This document shows, piece after piece, positions 1-8,165 of a stretch of DNA of 64,000 nt; position 1 is the first letter of the stretch; the number at the start of each line of letters is the position of its first letter. Both the position numbers and the translations under genes were made by a program. A model generated the notes under the pieces. The model worked only from the letters and a program-made list of their open reading frames with translations, did no database searches and was not told the DNA's origin. Source of the DNA: Clostridium lacusfryxellense (GTDB lineage Bacteria > Bacillota > Clostridia > Clostridiales > Clostridiaceae). The DNA is taken from the NCBI RefSeq assembly GCF_018861735.1, contig NZ_JAHLEB010000011.1:1-64000 (forward strand). The letters are read 5' to 3'.

Positions 1-159
1 CCTTTTTTACCATCGTTCGTCTTTTGAAACGGTTTTTTTGTTGTGCAAAAAATTAATCTAAATAACTTTAAACAAATTTAAATTAAATAGTTGACTTTAA
101 CTAGCTGGTCTATCTTAAGTTTTATCAAAATTCTGATTAATAATCCAAAAAATAAAAAA

Positions 160-190
160 AAGGGATAACAATTATTATTTATTATCCCTT
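160..190 (-). terminator. Intrinsic terminator downstream of metK
   Basis: A hairpin with stem AGGGATAA/TTATCCCT is flanked by A and T runs on both sides, so it can act in both directions. It lies directly after the metK stop codon. Bases 1-159 hold nothing I can recognise. Confidence 0.8.
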
Positions 191-196
191 TTTTTG

Positions 197-1372
197 CTAT
201 AAATATTTCTTTATTTCATCTACTTTATTTAGTTTTTCCCATGTAAGATCTAAATCGGTTCTTCCAAAATGACCATAAGCAGCTACCTGTTTATAAATAG
301 GTCTTCTAAGATCTAACTCCCTGATAATAACAGCTGGTCTTAGATCAAATACTTTCCCTATTATTTCTACAATCTTATCATCGGAAATTTTTCCTGTTCC
401 AAAAGTATCAACTTCTATAGATACTGGTTTCGCTACGCCTATAGCATATGCAAGTTCTATTTCTAGTTTATCAGAAACACCTGCAGCTACTAAATTTTTA
501 GCAACCCATCTTGCAGCGTATGCAGCAGATCTATCAACTTTTGTTGGATCTTTTCCTGAGAATGCTCCACCGCCATGTCTTCCATATCCTCCATAGGTAT
601 CAACTATAATCTTTCTTCCAGTTAAACCAGAGTCACCTTGTGGGCCTCCGATTACAAATCTACCTGTAGGATTTATGAAATATTTAGTATCATCATCTAA
701 CAATTCACTTGGAACTGTTGGCTTGATTACATATTCCTTTATATCATTCTCAATTTGATCATGAGTTGCATCTATACCATGTTGAGTTGAAATAACTATA
801 GTATCTATTCTAACTGGCTTATTGTCTTCATACTCAACAGTAACTTGAGTCTTTCCGTCTGGTCTTAAATAATCTAATGTGCCAGCTTTTCTTACTTCAC
901 TTAATTTTCTTGCAAGTCTATGAGCCATAGCAATTGGTAATGGCATAAATTCTGGTGTCTCATTTGTAGCAAACCCAAACATCATACCTTGATCTCCAGC
1001 ACCTATTGAATCTGTCTTATCAGCAAGGCCTGCTTTCGATTCTAAAGCCTCATCAACTCCCATAGCTATATCTGGTGATTGTTCATTGATTGACGTAATT
1101 ACGGCGCATGTACTAGCATCAAACCCATATTTTGCTCTAGTGTATCCTATACCTTCAATGGTATTCCTAACAACTTTAGGAACATCCACATAACAACTTG
1201 TTGTTATTTCTCCCATAACTAGTACCATGCCTGTAGTAACCGCTGTTTCACAAGCAACTCTAGCATAAGGATCTTGTTCTAATATAGCGTCAAGTACAGC
1301 ATCTGAGATTTGATCACAAATTTTGTCTGGATGCCCTTCTGTAACTGATTCTGATGTAAATAATCGTTTCAT
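197..1372 (-). CDS. metK: S-adenosylmethionine synthetase
   Basis: MetK makes S-adenosylmethionine from methionine and ATP in the cytoplasm and supplies the methyl donor of the cell. The 391-residue product has the normal family length and starts with the typical [20 protein letters not shown] block carrying the ATP-site His and Asp. The [10 protein letters not shown] loop (about residues 124-133) and the P-loop-like [19 protein letters not shown] segment are both present. The ATG start has an AAAGGAG ribosome binding site seven bases upstream. The gene is single, with its own terminator after it and a SAM-I riboswitch before it, so it is expected to be switched off when SAM is plentiful. Identification is secure. 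Confidence 0.98.
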   Translation of the reverse strand: MKRLFTSESVTEGHPDKICDQISDAVLDAILEQDPYARVACETAVTTGMVLVMGEITTSCYVDVPKVVRNTIEGIGYTRAKYGFDASTCAVITSINEQSPDIAMGVDEALESKAGLADKTDSIGAGDQGMMFGFATNETPEFMPLPIAMAHRLARKLSEVRKAGTLDYLRPDGKTQVTVEYEDNKPVRIDTIVISTQHGIDATHDQIENDIKEYVIKPTVPSELLDDDTKYFINPTGRFVIGGPQGDSGLTGRKIIVDTYGGYGRHGGGAFSGKDPTKVDRSAAYAARWVAKNLVAAGVSDKLEIELAYAIGVAKPVSIEVDTFGTGKISDDKIVEIIGKVFDLRPAVIIRELDLRRPIYKQVAAYGHFGRTDLDLTWEKLNKVDEIKKYL

Positions 1373-1420
1373 TATAATTCTCCTTTCGAGTGCCTAAAAA
1401 TTCTTTTTTATAAAAATAAA

Positions 1421-1568
1421 ACCTCTTCTAATTATAAGAAGAGGTGTTTTAACCATTCTTCTTATCTTGCAGATTATAACTGCAGGAATTGGCACCATGG
1501 TGCATTGCACCGGTTGCCGGGTTTCATAGGGCCTTTTTCCCTCCACCTCTCTTGATAAGAGTTATCAA
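1421..1568 (-). promoter_or_regulatory. SAM-I (S-box) riboswitch with terminator upstream of metK
   Basis: Read on the minus strand, the leader carries the S-box core: a CTTATCAAGAG P1 strand, GAGGTGGAGGGA, then ATGAAACCCGGCAACC, a variable GGTGCAATGCACC helix, and the closing strand GATAAGAAG. It is followed by an expression-platform hairpin, ACCTCTTCT/AGAAGAGGT, with a TTTTATTTTT tail (about 1410-1445). This is the classical transcription-termination form of the SAM-I riboswitch, and its position directly before metK fits. Confidence 0.95.
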
Positions 1569-1645
1569 TATTAAGTTTTAATTATATTACCACATGCATT
1601 TAGCAGTGTCAACAGAATCTATATTCTTCTAAAAATGAACTAAGT

Positions 1646-1670
1646 AAAAAAGACATCTATAGATGTCTTT
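1646..1670 (-). terminator. Terminator of the tRNA cluster
   Basis: AGACATCT/AGATGTCT stem followed by a T run on the minus strand, immediately after the CCA end of the last tRNA gene. Confidence 0.85.
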
Positions 1671-1755
1671 TGGTGGAGGAGGACGGATTCGAACCATCGA
1701 AACATTACGTAACAGATTTACAGTCTGCCCCCTTTGGCCACTCGGGAACTCCTCC
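1671..1755 (-). tRNA. tRNA-Tyr (GTA), copy 1
   Basis: A full cloverleaf with a long variable arm, as expected for tyrosine tRNA. The anticodon loop reads CTGTAAA, giving anticodon GTA, the T-loop is GGTTCGAATCC and the CCA end is encoded. It is the last gene of the cluster in transcription order and appears identical to copy 2. Confidence 0.95.
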
Positions 1756-1760
1756 ATGTT

Positions 1761-1835
1761 TGGAGCTGGCAATAGGAATTGAACCTACAACCTGCTGATT
1801 ACAAGTCAGCTGCTCTACCGTTGAGCCATGCCAGC
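1761..1835 (-). tRNA. tRNA-Thr (TGT), copy 1
   Basis: A standard cloverleaf. The acceptor strand GCTGGCA pairs with TGCCAGC, the anticodon loop CTTGTAA gives TGT (Thr, ACA codons), the T-loop is GGTTCAATTCC and CCA is encoded. It differs from copy 2 at one T-loop base, A here against G. Confidence 0.95.
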
Positions 1836-1862
1836 ATGTATTTTAGCCTAAAAAAGATGTTA

Positions 1863-1938
1863 TGGTGGGAACAACAGGGTTCGAACCTGTGACCCTCTGC
1901 TTGTAAGGCAGATGCTCTCCCAGCTGAGCTATGCTCCC
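1863..1938 (-). tRNA. tRNA-Val (TAC)
   Basis: GGGAGCA acceptor strand, anticodon loop CTTACAA giving TAC (Val), GGTTCGAACC T-arm and encoded CCA. It sits between the two Tyr-Thr pairs. Confidence 0.95.
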
Positions 1939-1980
1939 ATAATCTAAGGTAACTGTACTAACTGTCGTTAGTATGATAAA

Positions 1981-2065
1981 TGGTGGAGGAGGACGGATTC
2001 GAACCATCGAAACATTACGTAACAGATTTACAGTCTGCCCCCTTTGGCCACTCGGGAACTCCTCC
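1981..2065 (-). tRNA. tRNA-Tyr (GTA), copy 2
   Basis: Same sequence as the copy at 1671-1755, including the long variable arm and anticodon GTA. Confidence 0.95.
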
Positions 2066-2069
2066 ATTT

Positions 2070-2144
2070 TGGAGCTGGCAATAGGAATCGAACCTACAAC
2101 CTGCTGATTACAAGTCAGCTGCTCTACCGTTGAGCCATGCCAGC
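2070..2144 (-). tRNA. tRNA-Thr (TGT), copy 2
   Basis: First gene of the tRNA cluster. Anticodon TGT, encoded CCA, GGTTCGATTCC T-arm. It begins only five bases before the following tRNA-Tyr in transcription order. Confidence 0.95.
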
Positions 2145-2184
2145 ATATTATGTTTTTCGTCGCTTTACCGTGTCGACAAGAATT

Positions 2185-2213
2185 ATTATACAACTTTAAT
2201 TAATTAATTTCAA
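2185..2213 (-). promoter_or_regulatory. SigA-type promoter of the tRNA cluster
   Basis: On the minus strand TTGAAA and TATAAT are separated by 17 bases, about 40 bases before the first tRNA. It is close to the vegetative consensus. The rest of the 2214-2470 gap is AT-rich and holds no other feature I can support except the yyaC upstream region. Confidence 0.75.
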
Positions 2214-2483
2214 CCCCATTTTACTTGTTCTGACCAAATCTCCTCCTTAATACTATATCTTCCTCATATTCGCTCGTTATTAGACATCAATGCAATATAT
2301 TATTTATGTTAAAAAAACTCATTATATATATACTATTTAGAATAACTAACACGTATATTTTTTAAAATAATCTATTTTTTATTGTTTTATCATAATAAAT
2401 CGTTGTGTTTATTCATATAAATAGTTCATAGGAAAATAATAACTTATTATTTTTCTATAGCGTTATACAAGGAGGTATATTTC

Positions 2484-3041
2484 TTGAGTAAAACTAAAAC
2501 ACATTATAAAGATCCCTTGGCCTACTATACAATTTCTAATTATCTCAAAGATTATATAGATAAAAACACATTAGTTGTTTGTATAGGCACTGATAGATGT
2601 ATTGGCGATTGTCTAGGACCTCTTGTGGGTACATTTTTAAAGAATAGCTCCTTTCCATTGCCTGTGTATGGAACTATAGATAATCCAATTCATGCGCTAA
2701 ACATCGATAGTAAATTATCTGAAATAAATGCATTACACCCCAATTGTACTATAATTGGGGTAGATGCTTGTTTAGGTGACATCTCAAACATTGGAGAACT
2801 CCAAGCAAGAAATTATCCTATTCATCCCGGCAAAGGTGTAGGTAAAACGCTCCCTAAGGTAGGCAATGTTTCATTGATAGGTATAGTAGATTCAAGTGAC
2901 GATAGTGAAGTGTTCACTAATAGAAACATAAGACTTAGTTTAGTAATGGAAATTGCAAGTGTCTTAAGCCGCTCTCTTTTGCATTCATATTATTTATATT
3001 CCCTTACTACTGAAGAAAAGGATTTAACTTTTTTAAAATAA
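2484..3041 (+). CDS. yyaC: Spore protease YyaC (DUF1256 family)
   Basis: YyaC belongs to a small sporulation-associated family with a fold related to the germination protease GPR and to hydrogenase maturation proteases. Its substrate is not firmly known. The 185 residues show the family signatures CIGTDRCIGDCLGPLVG (residues 33-49), with an aspartate typical of this fold, then DACLG and HPGKGVGKTLPKVG. The start is TTG at 2484, chosen because an AAGGAGG ribosome binding site lies nine bases upstream. The gene stands alone on the plus strand and converges on mbl at a shared terminator. Expression during sporulation is expected from family knowledge. I could not assign a convincing sigma-E or sigma-G promoter. 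Confidence 0.9.
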   Translation: MSKTKTHYKDPLAYYTISNYLKDYIDKNTLVVCIGTDRCIGDCLGPLVGTFLKNSSFPLPVYGTIDNPIHALNIDSKLSEINALHPNCTIIGVDACLGDISNIGELQARNYPIHPGKGVGKTLPKVGNVSLIGIVDSSDDSEVFTNRNIRLSLVMEIASVLSRSLLHSYYLYSLTTEEKDLTFLK

Positions 3042-3060
3042 TTCGCACTTCATATAATAT

Positions 3061-3106
3061 AAAAATAAGCAAAACAATTAATTTAATAATTGTTTTGCTT
3101 ATTTTT
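3061..3106. terminator. Bidirectional terminator between yyaC and mbl
   Basis: A long perfect stem (AAGCAAAACAATTA paired with TAATTGTTTTGCTT) with A and T tracts on the two sides, placed between the convergent genes. Confidence 0.9.
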
Positions 3107-3124
3107 ATAGCTTGTTTGCACTTT

Positions 3125-4159
3125 TTAATCTATTAGATAGTTGTTTACTCCATTAAATGAACCATCCAATTTACCAATATAATCTAGAACCTTACCAGTT
3201 CCAAGCGCTACACAAGAAATTGGATCCTCCGCCAAATAGACTGGAACCTTAGTTATCTCTTGTATAAGTTTATCTAAACCTTTGAGTAGTGCTCCCCCAC
3301 CAGTCATAACTATGCCTTTATCAGCTATATCTGCTGAAAGCTCAGGTGGTGTTTTTTCTAAAACGGAGTGTGCACATCCTGCTATTAAAGATACTGCATC
3401 TTTTAGTGCTTCTCTCATCTCTTCAGATGTTACTGCTAAATTTTTAGGAAGACCTGTAACTAAATCTCTTCCTCTTATCTCCATGCTTGCATCTTCTTCT
3501 TGTTTATATGCACAACCTATGTTGATCTTTAAGTCCTCTGCAGTCCTCTCACCAATCATTAACTTATGTTTTTTCCTAATATATTTAATAATATCCTCAT
3601 CAAACCTATCTCCAGCCACTTTAATTGACTGACGAACCACCATGCCTCCTAAAGAAATAACTGCAATGTCAGTAGTTCCTCCACCGATATCAATAACCAT
3701 ATTACCACTTGCACGAGTGATATCTAGTCCTGCTCCGATTGCTGCTGCTAGGGGTTCTTCTATAAGTTGAACTTTCTTAGCTCCAGCATTTCTGGCTGCA
3801 TCTTCTACTGCTCTTCTTTCTACTTCTGTCGCTTCACATGGAACGCAAATTACAACTTTTGGTGCAGATAATCTTCTTTTACCACAAGCTTTTTTAATAA
3901 AATGCTTTAACATTCTTTCAGTTATATCATAATCTGATATAACCCCATCCCTCATAGGACGAATAGCCACAATATTTCCTGGCGTTCTCCCGATCATTTT
4001 CCTTGCTTCTTCGCCAACTGCTAGTACTCTGTTATTGTTTCTATCAATGGCAACAACAGAGGGCTCTTTTAAAATAACACCCTTGCCCTTAATGTATACA
4101 AGTACTGTGGCTGTGCCTAAATCAATTCCCATATCCGTACCCATTTTAAAAAAAAACAT
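3125..4159 (-). CDS. mbl: Actin-like cell-shape protein Mbl (MreB family)
   Basis: Mbl is a bacterial actin that forms membrane-associated filaments and guides lateral wall synthesis. The 344-residue protein shows the actin-fold nucleotide motifs: phosphate 1 GIDLGTATV (residues 11-19), phosphate 2 VIDIGGGTTDIAVI (about 155-168) and the adenosine motif GIVMTGGGALLKGL (about 283-296). The assignment to Mbl rather than MreB rests on position: spoIIID is directly upstream, as in Bacillus subtilis. The start has GGAGTGG seven bases before it. Codons 2-4 are a run of nine T (three Phe), and a second Met lies at residue 6. Confidence 0.92.
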   Translation of the reverse strand: MFFFKMGTDMGIDLGTATVLVYIKGKGVILKEPSVVAIDRNNNRVLAVGEEARKMIGRTPGNIVAIRPMRDGVISDYDITERMLKHFIKKACGKRRLSAPKVVICVPCEATEVERRAVEDAARNAGAKKVQLIEEPLAAAIGAGLDITRASGNMVIDIGGGTTDIAVISLGGMVVRQSIKVAGDRFDEDIIKYIRKKHKLMIGERTAEDLKINIGCAYKQEEDASMEIRGRDLVTGLPKNLAVTSEEMREALKDAVSLIAGCAHSVLEKTPPELSADIADKGIVMTGGGALLKGLDKLIQEITKVPVYLAEDPISCVALGTGKVLDYIGKLDGSFNGVNNYLID

Positions 4160-4294
4160 TTCAAAACCACTCCTGCTCTTTAGTATATTCGATATTTAAA
4201 TTATACTAAACTCTATTCTATAAAGACATAAAAAAATCCTCTTTTTTAATTTTTTTATTTTTTTATTTTTTATAGGTTCTAGCCAGAAATGTTT

Positions 4295-4549
4295 TCATCC
4301 TTCTATTGCCTTGTATTTCAGCATAGTTGCCCTTCCACCTCTTATATGTCGCTCTGCTTTATTTAAATCCAAAATTATTTTTGCTTCGTTAGCAATTAGA
4401 GGATTTATAGTAGGCAATCTTTCCGTCATATCCTTGTGTATAGTACTTTTGCTAACTCCAAACACTTTGGCTGTTCTTCTTATTGTAGCTTTTGATTCAA
4501 TAATATATTTTGCAACTTCTAATACTCGGTCTTCAATATAGTCTTTCAA
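4295..4549 (-). CDS. spoIIID: Sporulation transcriptional regulator SpoIIID
   Basis: SpoIIID is a small DNA-binding protein of the mother cell that activates and represses parts of the sigma-E regulon and prepares the switch to sigma-K. The 84-residue product has the normal length and a clear helix-turn-helix (about residues 20-42, ATIRRTAKVFGVSKSTIHKD), followed by the basic C-terminal tail RHIRGGRATMLKYK. The start codon is TTG, six bases after AGGAGGT. It lies between spoIIQ and mbl, the conserved firmicute order. Identification is secure. Confidence 0.97.
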   Translation of the reverse strand: MKDYIEDRVLEVAKYIIESKATIRRTAKVFGVSKSTIHKDMTERLPTINPLIANEAKIILDLNKAERHIRGGRATMLKYKAIEG

Positions 4550-4607
4550 AGTGTTACCTCCTAAACCCTTCTATATTTATAAATATGCAATACCTTGCTT
4601 TTAAATT

Positions 4608-4662
4608 CCATTCCAATTAGTCATCTGACCATATATTTCAGAAAAATGGCTAATTGAGATGG
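4608..4662. other. Long-loop inverted repeat between spoIIQ and spoIIID
   Basis: CCATTCCAATTAG and CTAATTGAGATGG pair at 11 of 13 positions around a 29-base loop, just after the spoIIQ stop codon. There is no T tract, so it may be a weak terminator, an RNA-stabilising hairpin or part of the spoIIID control region. I cannot decide. Confidence 0.35.
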
Positions 4663-4669
4663 TTATTGG

Positions 4670-5449
4670 TTATTTTTTAACTGTTGCTGGTTGGTATTTT
4701 TCATAATTTACATATTTAGCAGGATCAATATTCTTACTATTTTGCAAAACTTCAAAATGCAAGTGAGAACCATAAACTTCGTTATATGAATTTAAACTAG
4801 TGTTTCCCACCGAACCAATTTGTTGATTTTTAGTTACTTTATCACCCTTTTTAACCAATATTTTATTATCTAAATTAGTATAATTGGTGACTAAACCATT
4901 TTGATGATCTATTTGAACCATCATGCCCTTTTGACCTTCAACGTCAGTTCCAACCGCTTTAACTATTCCATCCATGACAGATACAACCTTTTCACCTATC
5001 TTTGCTTGAATGTCAATACCTAAGTTTGTTCTATAGCTTCCATCAGTCTTCCATACTACTGAATCAATATCTTTTGAATATGCTCTTGCAAGCGTTCCAT
5101 TTGCTACTGGTTTCTGAAACTTAGCATTAACTGAACTTGAAACCGCTGCATCTTCTGTTTTGGTTGTAACTTTTTTGATGTTCGGTACCTCTTTAAGTGC
5201 TTCAGCCTTAGCTAGATTATCTTTTTTCACTTGAAGTGCACCCTCATATTCCTTTTGCTCTTGTTTTAATACACTTGCTGCATTTGCCTGTTGTTGTTGT
5301 AATGCTTCTTGATTACTTGATATCTTTTTATTATTGTTTGCTGTTATAGATGCCACTGTAGCTACTATACATAAACAAACAAATAAAATTACATAGAAGC
5401 CTTCCTTCTTAAAAAAATTTAATGTCTTATTGTTTGCGTTCTTATCCAT
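4670..5449 (-). CDS. spoIIQ: Stage II sporulation protein SpoIIQ (degenerate M23/LytM domain)
   Basis: SpoIIQ sits in the forespore membrane and joins mother-cell SpoIIIAH to form the channel and ratchet across the septum during engulfment. The 259 residues comprise a cytoplasmic N-terminus, one membrane helix (about residues 18-36), a Gln-rich and charged coiled stretch (40-90) and an M23 domain (about 115-245). The start at 5449 is preferred over a Met 10 codons earlier, because only 5449 has a GGAGGTG site at the right distance. The metal motif HxGxD reads NLGID (Asn142) and the usual His of YxHL reads YTNL (Asn192), while HLH (229-231) is kept. It is therefore probably not a peptidase. 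It lies directly upstream of spoIIID. Confidence 0.9.
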   Translation of the reverse strand: MDKNANNKTLNFFKKEGFYVILFVCLCIVATVASITANNNKKISSNQEALQQQQANAASVLKQEQKEYEGALQVKKDNLAKAEALKEVPNIKKVTTKTEDAAVSSSVNAKFQKPVANGTLARAYSKDIDSVVWKTDGSYRTNLGIDIQAKIGEKVVSVMDGIVKAVGTDVEGQKGMMVQIDHQNGLVTNYTNLDNKILVKKGDKVTKNQQIGSVGNTSLNSYNEVYGSHLHFEVLQNSKNIDPAKYVNYEKYQPATVKK

Positions 5450-5558
5450 ACAAACACCTCCATTTGTATTTTTGTCCATAAACTAATAAAACATACATAT
5501 TTTCTAAAATTTATTTATACTTATTTGTTTTTTAAGTATTTTATGATGTTATTTTTAT

Positions 5559-5586
5559 AAAAAAGAAAGCTAGTTACCCTTTCTTA
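5559..5586 (-). terminator. Terminator downstream of spoIID
   Basis: AAGAAAG/CTTTCTT hairpin followed by a T run on the minus strand, about 25 bases after the spoIID stop. Confidence 0.6.
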
Positions 5587-5612
5587 TAGAGAATAACCAG
5601 CGCATCCATATT

Positions 5613-6668
5613 TTATTTGGATATAACCGTACCTTGGTAATAATGAGTTAAAATTTGATTGTAATTTTTTCCAGCTTTCCCCATAGCATCTGCACCGAAT
5701 TGACTCATTCCTACACCGTGACCATAACCACTACAATCAATCTCCATACTAGTTGTATTAAACTTTATTTCAAAATTTGACGACTTTAGCCCTAGCATTG
5801 TTCTAAATTTGCTGCCTGTCATAGTTATATTACCTACCTTAATATTTTTAACACTACCACCCTCGGTTCTATCAAGTATTTTTATTTGATTCTTTATATT
5901 AGTCGAGGTTACCTTAGAATTATTATAATTATTATTTATCGCTAGGCTTAGCTCTTTATATTTAACAATTTTAATACTCTTAGCATTTCTTACAGTTTCT
6001 TCTCCCGGACTTTCTACACTCCTTAAATAAGGTATACTAGTACTAAATACTTCTTCAGAATTTTCTGTTTTCCCACTGCTAGTTGAAAAATAATAAGGTT
6101 CCATTACCAGCTCGTTATTATACGTTAAAACCTCACCCGATGTGTCTTTTACAGCTTTACTAATCTTATTCCATAACTGCTCACCTTTATTTTTATTATC
6201 TATATTCCATGCCTGTACACGTTCTGTTTTACTCATATAAACCTGACAGTGCACCGTATCACACAAATCAGCCCCCCTACCATTCTTACACGGGGTTCCC
6301 CCATCTTCTATAACATGTGCTAAAGCATACGTCCTAGCAGCCACTGCTTGAGCTTTTAATGCTTCTACTGCAAATGCAGCCGGCATTTCAGCAGCAACAA
6401 CTCCCGTCACATATTCTTCTAAGTTGAGTTCCTTAACAGCATTTTCTTTTGTAATATAAACTTTAACTTTAGTTGTTTTTGGTAGTTCGCTATACTTAAT
6501 AATATTGTTATTGTCTTGCGACTTAATTTCAGAGTTTTTGCTTTTACTTATACTAACGTTATTTCCCACTCCCACTATTAAAACAGAAGCTATTACTATG
6601 AATACAATAAATGCGGTAATTAGTAAAATTACATTTTTTAAATGCACTGTAATAAAAACTCTTCTCAT
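5613..6668 (-). CDS. spoIID: Stage II sporulation protein D (lytic transglycosylase)
   Basis: SpoIID cleaves denuded glycan strands in the septum and, with SpoIIP and SpoIIM, drives engulfment. The 351-residue protein has a short N-terminal cytoplasmic piece, one membrane helix (about 12-33) and the SpoIID domain. The catalytic glutamate is in GVVAAEMPAAF (about residues 88-98). The block CKNGRGADLCDTVHC matches the cysteine/histidine zinc region known in the family, and the C-terminal GYGHGVGMSQFGAD signature is intact. The ATG follows GAGAGGAG at good spacing. It lies after murA, as in Bacillus, and has its own terminator. Confidence 0.96.
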   Translation of the reverse strand: MRRVFITVHLKNVILLITAFIVFIVIASVLIVGVGNNVSISKSKNSEIKSQDNNNIIKYSELPKTTKVKVYITKENAVKELNLEEYVTGVVAAEMPAAFAVEALKAQAVAARTYALAHVIEDGGTPCKNGRGADLCDTVHCQVYMSKTERVQAWNIDNKNKGEQLWNKISKAVKDTSGEVLTYNNELVMEPYYFSTSSGKTENSEEVFSTSIPYLRSVESPGEETVRNAKSIKIVKYKELSLAINNNYNNSKVTSTNIKNQIKILDRTEGGSVKNIKVGNITMTGSKFRTMLGLKSSNFEIKFNTTSMEIDCSGYGHGVGMSQFGADAMGKAGKNYNQILTHYYQGTVISK

Positions 6669-6788
6669 TCTTTTCTCCTCTCAGTTATGTAAAAAGCTCT
6701 ACCATAATACATATTAAATAAATATAAATAATATTACTTTTTTCGACTCTCAATTTCAGTGAAATATAAATGTTAGGTTAACGCAATA

Positions 6789-6827
6789 TAAAACCAAAAG
6801 AATTGAAATACATCTCATTCCTTTTGG
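6789..6827 (-). terminator. Terminator downstream of murA
   Basis: CCAAAAGGAAT pairs imperfectly with ATTCTTTTGG and is followed by TTTT on the minus strand. It separates murA from spoIID. Confidence 0.6.
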
Positions 6828-6872
6828 CTTTCAATATTATATTTTATAAATTTTAGTACTATTTATTATATA

Positions 6873-8138
6873 CTAATCACGAGAATGTACTCTTTCTATA
6901 TCCGCCCCTAGACCTTTTAATTTTTCTTCAATAGAAACATAACCTCTATCGATATGATATATATCCTTTATTGTTGTTGTGCCCTCTGCAGTAAGACCTG
7001 CAAGTATTAATGCTGCTCCCGCTCTTAAATCCGTAGCTGTAACATCACACCCCGTAAACATATCTATTCCCTCTATTACAGCACTTCTCCCATCTATTTT
7101 TATATTAGCTCCCATTCTCTTAAGTTCTACGGCATGCATAAATCTATTTTCAAATATAGTTTCTGTAATTATACTTGTACCTTTCACAGTACATAATAAA
7201 CTCATCATCTGGGCTTGCATGTCAGTTGGGAATCCTGGGTAAGGCATAGTCTTTATATCTATTGGATTTAATTTTTTTCTACCATCAACCGTTATACTGC
7301 TATTATTAATTTCTATTGCTACACCCATTTCCGTTAGCTTTGCAATTATTGGTTTTGAATGCACGGCATCAACTCCATTAATTTTAACTAAACTCTTTGT
7401 CATTGCAGCGGTTATCATAAATGTACCCGCCTCTATTCTGTCACATATAGGTGTATAAACAACCTCTCTGAAATCTTTAACCCCTAAAATCCTAATAGTA
7501 TCTGTTCCTTCCCCGCTTATTTGAGCACCCATATTCCTTAGAAACTTTGCTAAATCTACAATTTCTGGTTCTTCCGCTGCATTTCCTATTATTGTTTCTC
7601 CATAGGCAAGCGTTGCTGCCATCATTATATTTTCTGTAGCACCAACTGATGGGTAGTCTAAATATATATTGCTTCCAACTAGTTTCTTTGCTTTTGCCTC
7701 TACATATCCGTGGCCTACAAATATCTCAGCACCTAATGCTGATAATCCTTTTAAATGAAGATCAATAGGTCTAGTCCCAATATTGCACCCACCTGGCAAT
7801 GAAATTTTGAAACTTCCAAATCTTCCAAGCATTGGCCCCATTATTAAAAAAGATGCTCTCATTTTTCTTACTAATTCATCGTTAGCACCATTATCAAATA
7901 AATTAGCAGTATTTATTTTTACCGTATTATTAATTTTATCAATATTAACGTCTGCTTTAAGTGATTTTAATACATCGCAAATTACAAATACATCCTCAAG
8001 CATAGGCGCATTTTCAATAGTACAACTATTCCCGTTTAATATTGTTGCAGCTAATATAGGGAGAACCGAATTTTTAGCCGAGCTAATATTAACTTCACCT
8101 TGTAATTTTTTCCCACCTTTTATAACTAATTTATCCAT
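6873..8138 (-). CDS. murA: UDP-N-acetylglucosamine 1-carboxyvinyltransferase
   Basis: MurA transfers enolpyruvate from PEP to UDP-GlcNAc, the first committed step of peptidoglycan synthesis, in the cytoplasm. The 421 residues cover the whole EPSP-synthase-like fold. The catalytic loop PGGCNIGTRPIDLH contains the essential Cys118, the residue hit by fosfomycin, and Lys22 lies in the conserved SSAKN motif. The start has GGAGGT upstream. It follows ywmB with a 27-base gap and is probably co-transcribed with it, the same order as in Bacillus (ywmB-murAA-spoIID). Some firmicutes carry two MurA paralogues; the context suggests this is the murAA equivalent. Confidence 0.97.
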   Translation of the reverse strand: MDKLVIKGGKKLQGEVNISSAKNSVLPILAATILNGNSCTIENAPMLEDVFVICDVLKSLKADVNIDKINNTVKINTANLFDNGANDELVRKMRASFLIMGPMLGRFGSFKISLPGGCNIGTRPIDLHLKGLSALGAEIFVGHGYVEAKAKKLVGSNIYLDYPSVGATENIMMAATLAYGETIIGNAAEEPEIVDLAKFLRNMGAQISGEGTDTIRILGVKDFREVVYTPICDRIEAGTFMITAAMTKSLVKINGVDAVHSKPIIAKLTEMGVAIEINNSSITVDGRKKLNPIDIKTMPYPGFPTDMQAQMMSLLCTVKGTSIITETIFENRFMHAVELKRMGANIKIDGRSAVIEGIDMFTGCDVTATDLRAGAALILAGLTAEGTTTIKDIYHIDRGYVSIEEKLKGLGADIERVHSRD

Positions 8139-8165
8139 TTATTACCTCCATTAAATTGTTAATTT

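Noticed and set aside
1843-2193. A 116-codon open frame on the minus strand over the tRNA genes
   Set aside because: It runs through three tRNA genes, and its apparent protein is translated tRNA sequence.
3282-3632. Plus-strand open frame opposite mbl
   Set aside because: It is antisense to a conserved gene, has no ribosome binding site and gives a low-complexity Ser-rich product. The same reasoning removes the other antisense frames within murA, atpG, prfA, tdk, pyrG, gerA and sipL.
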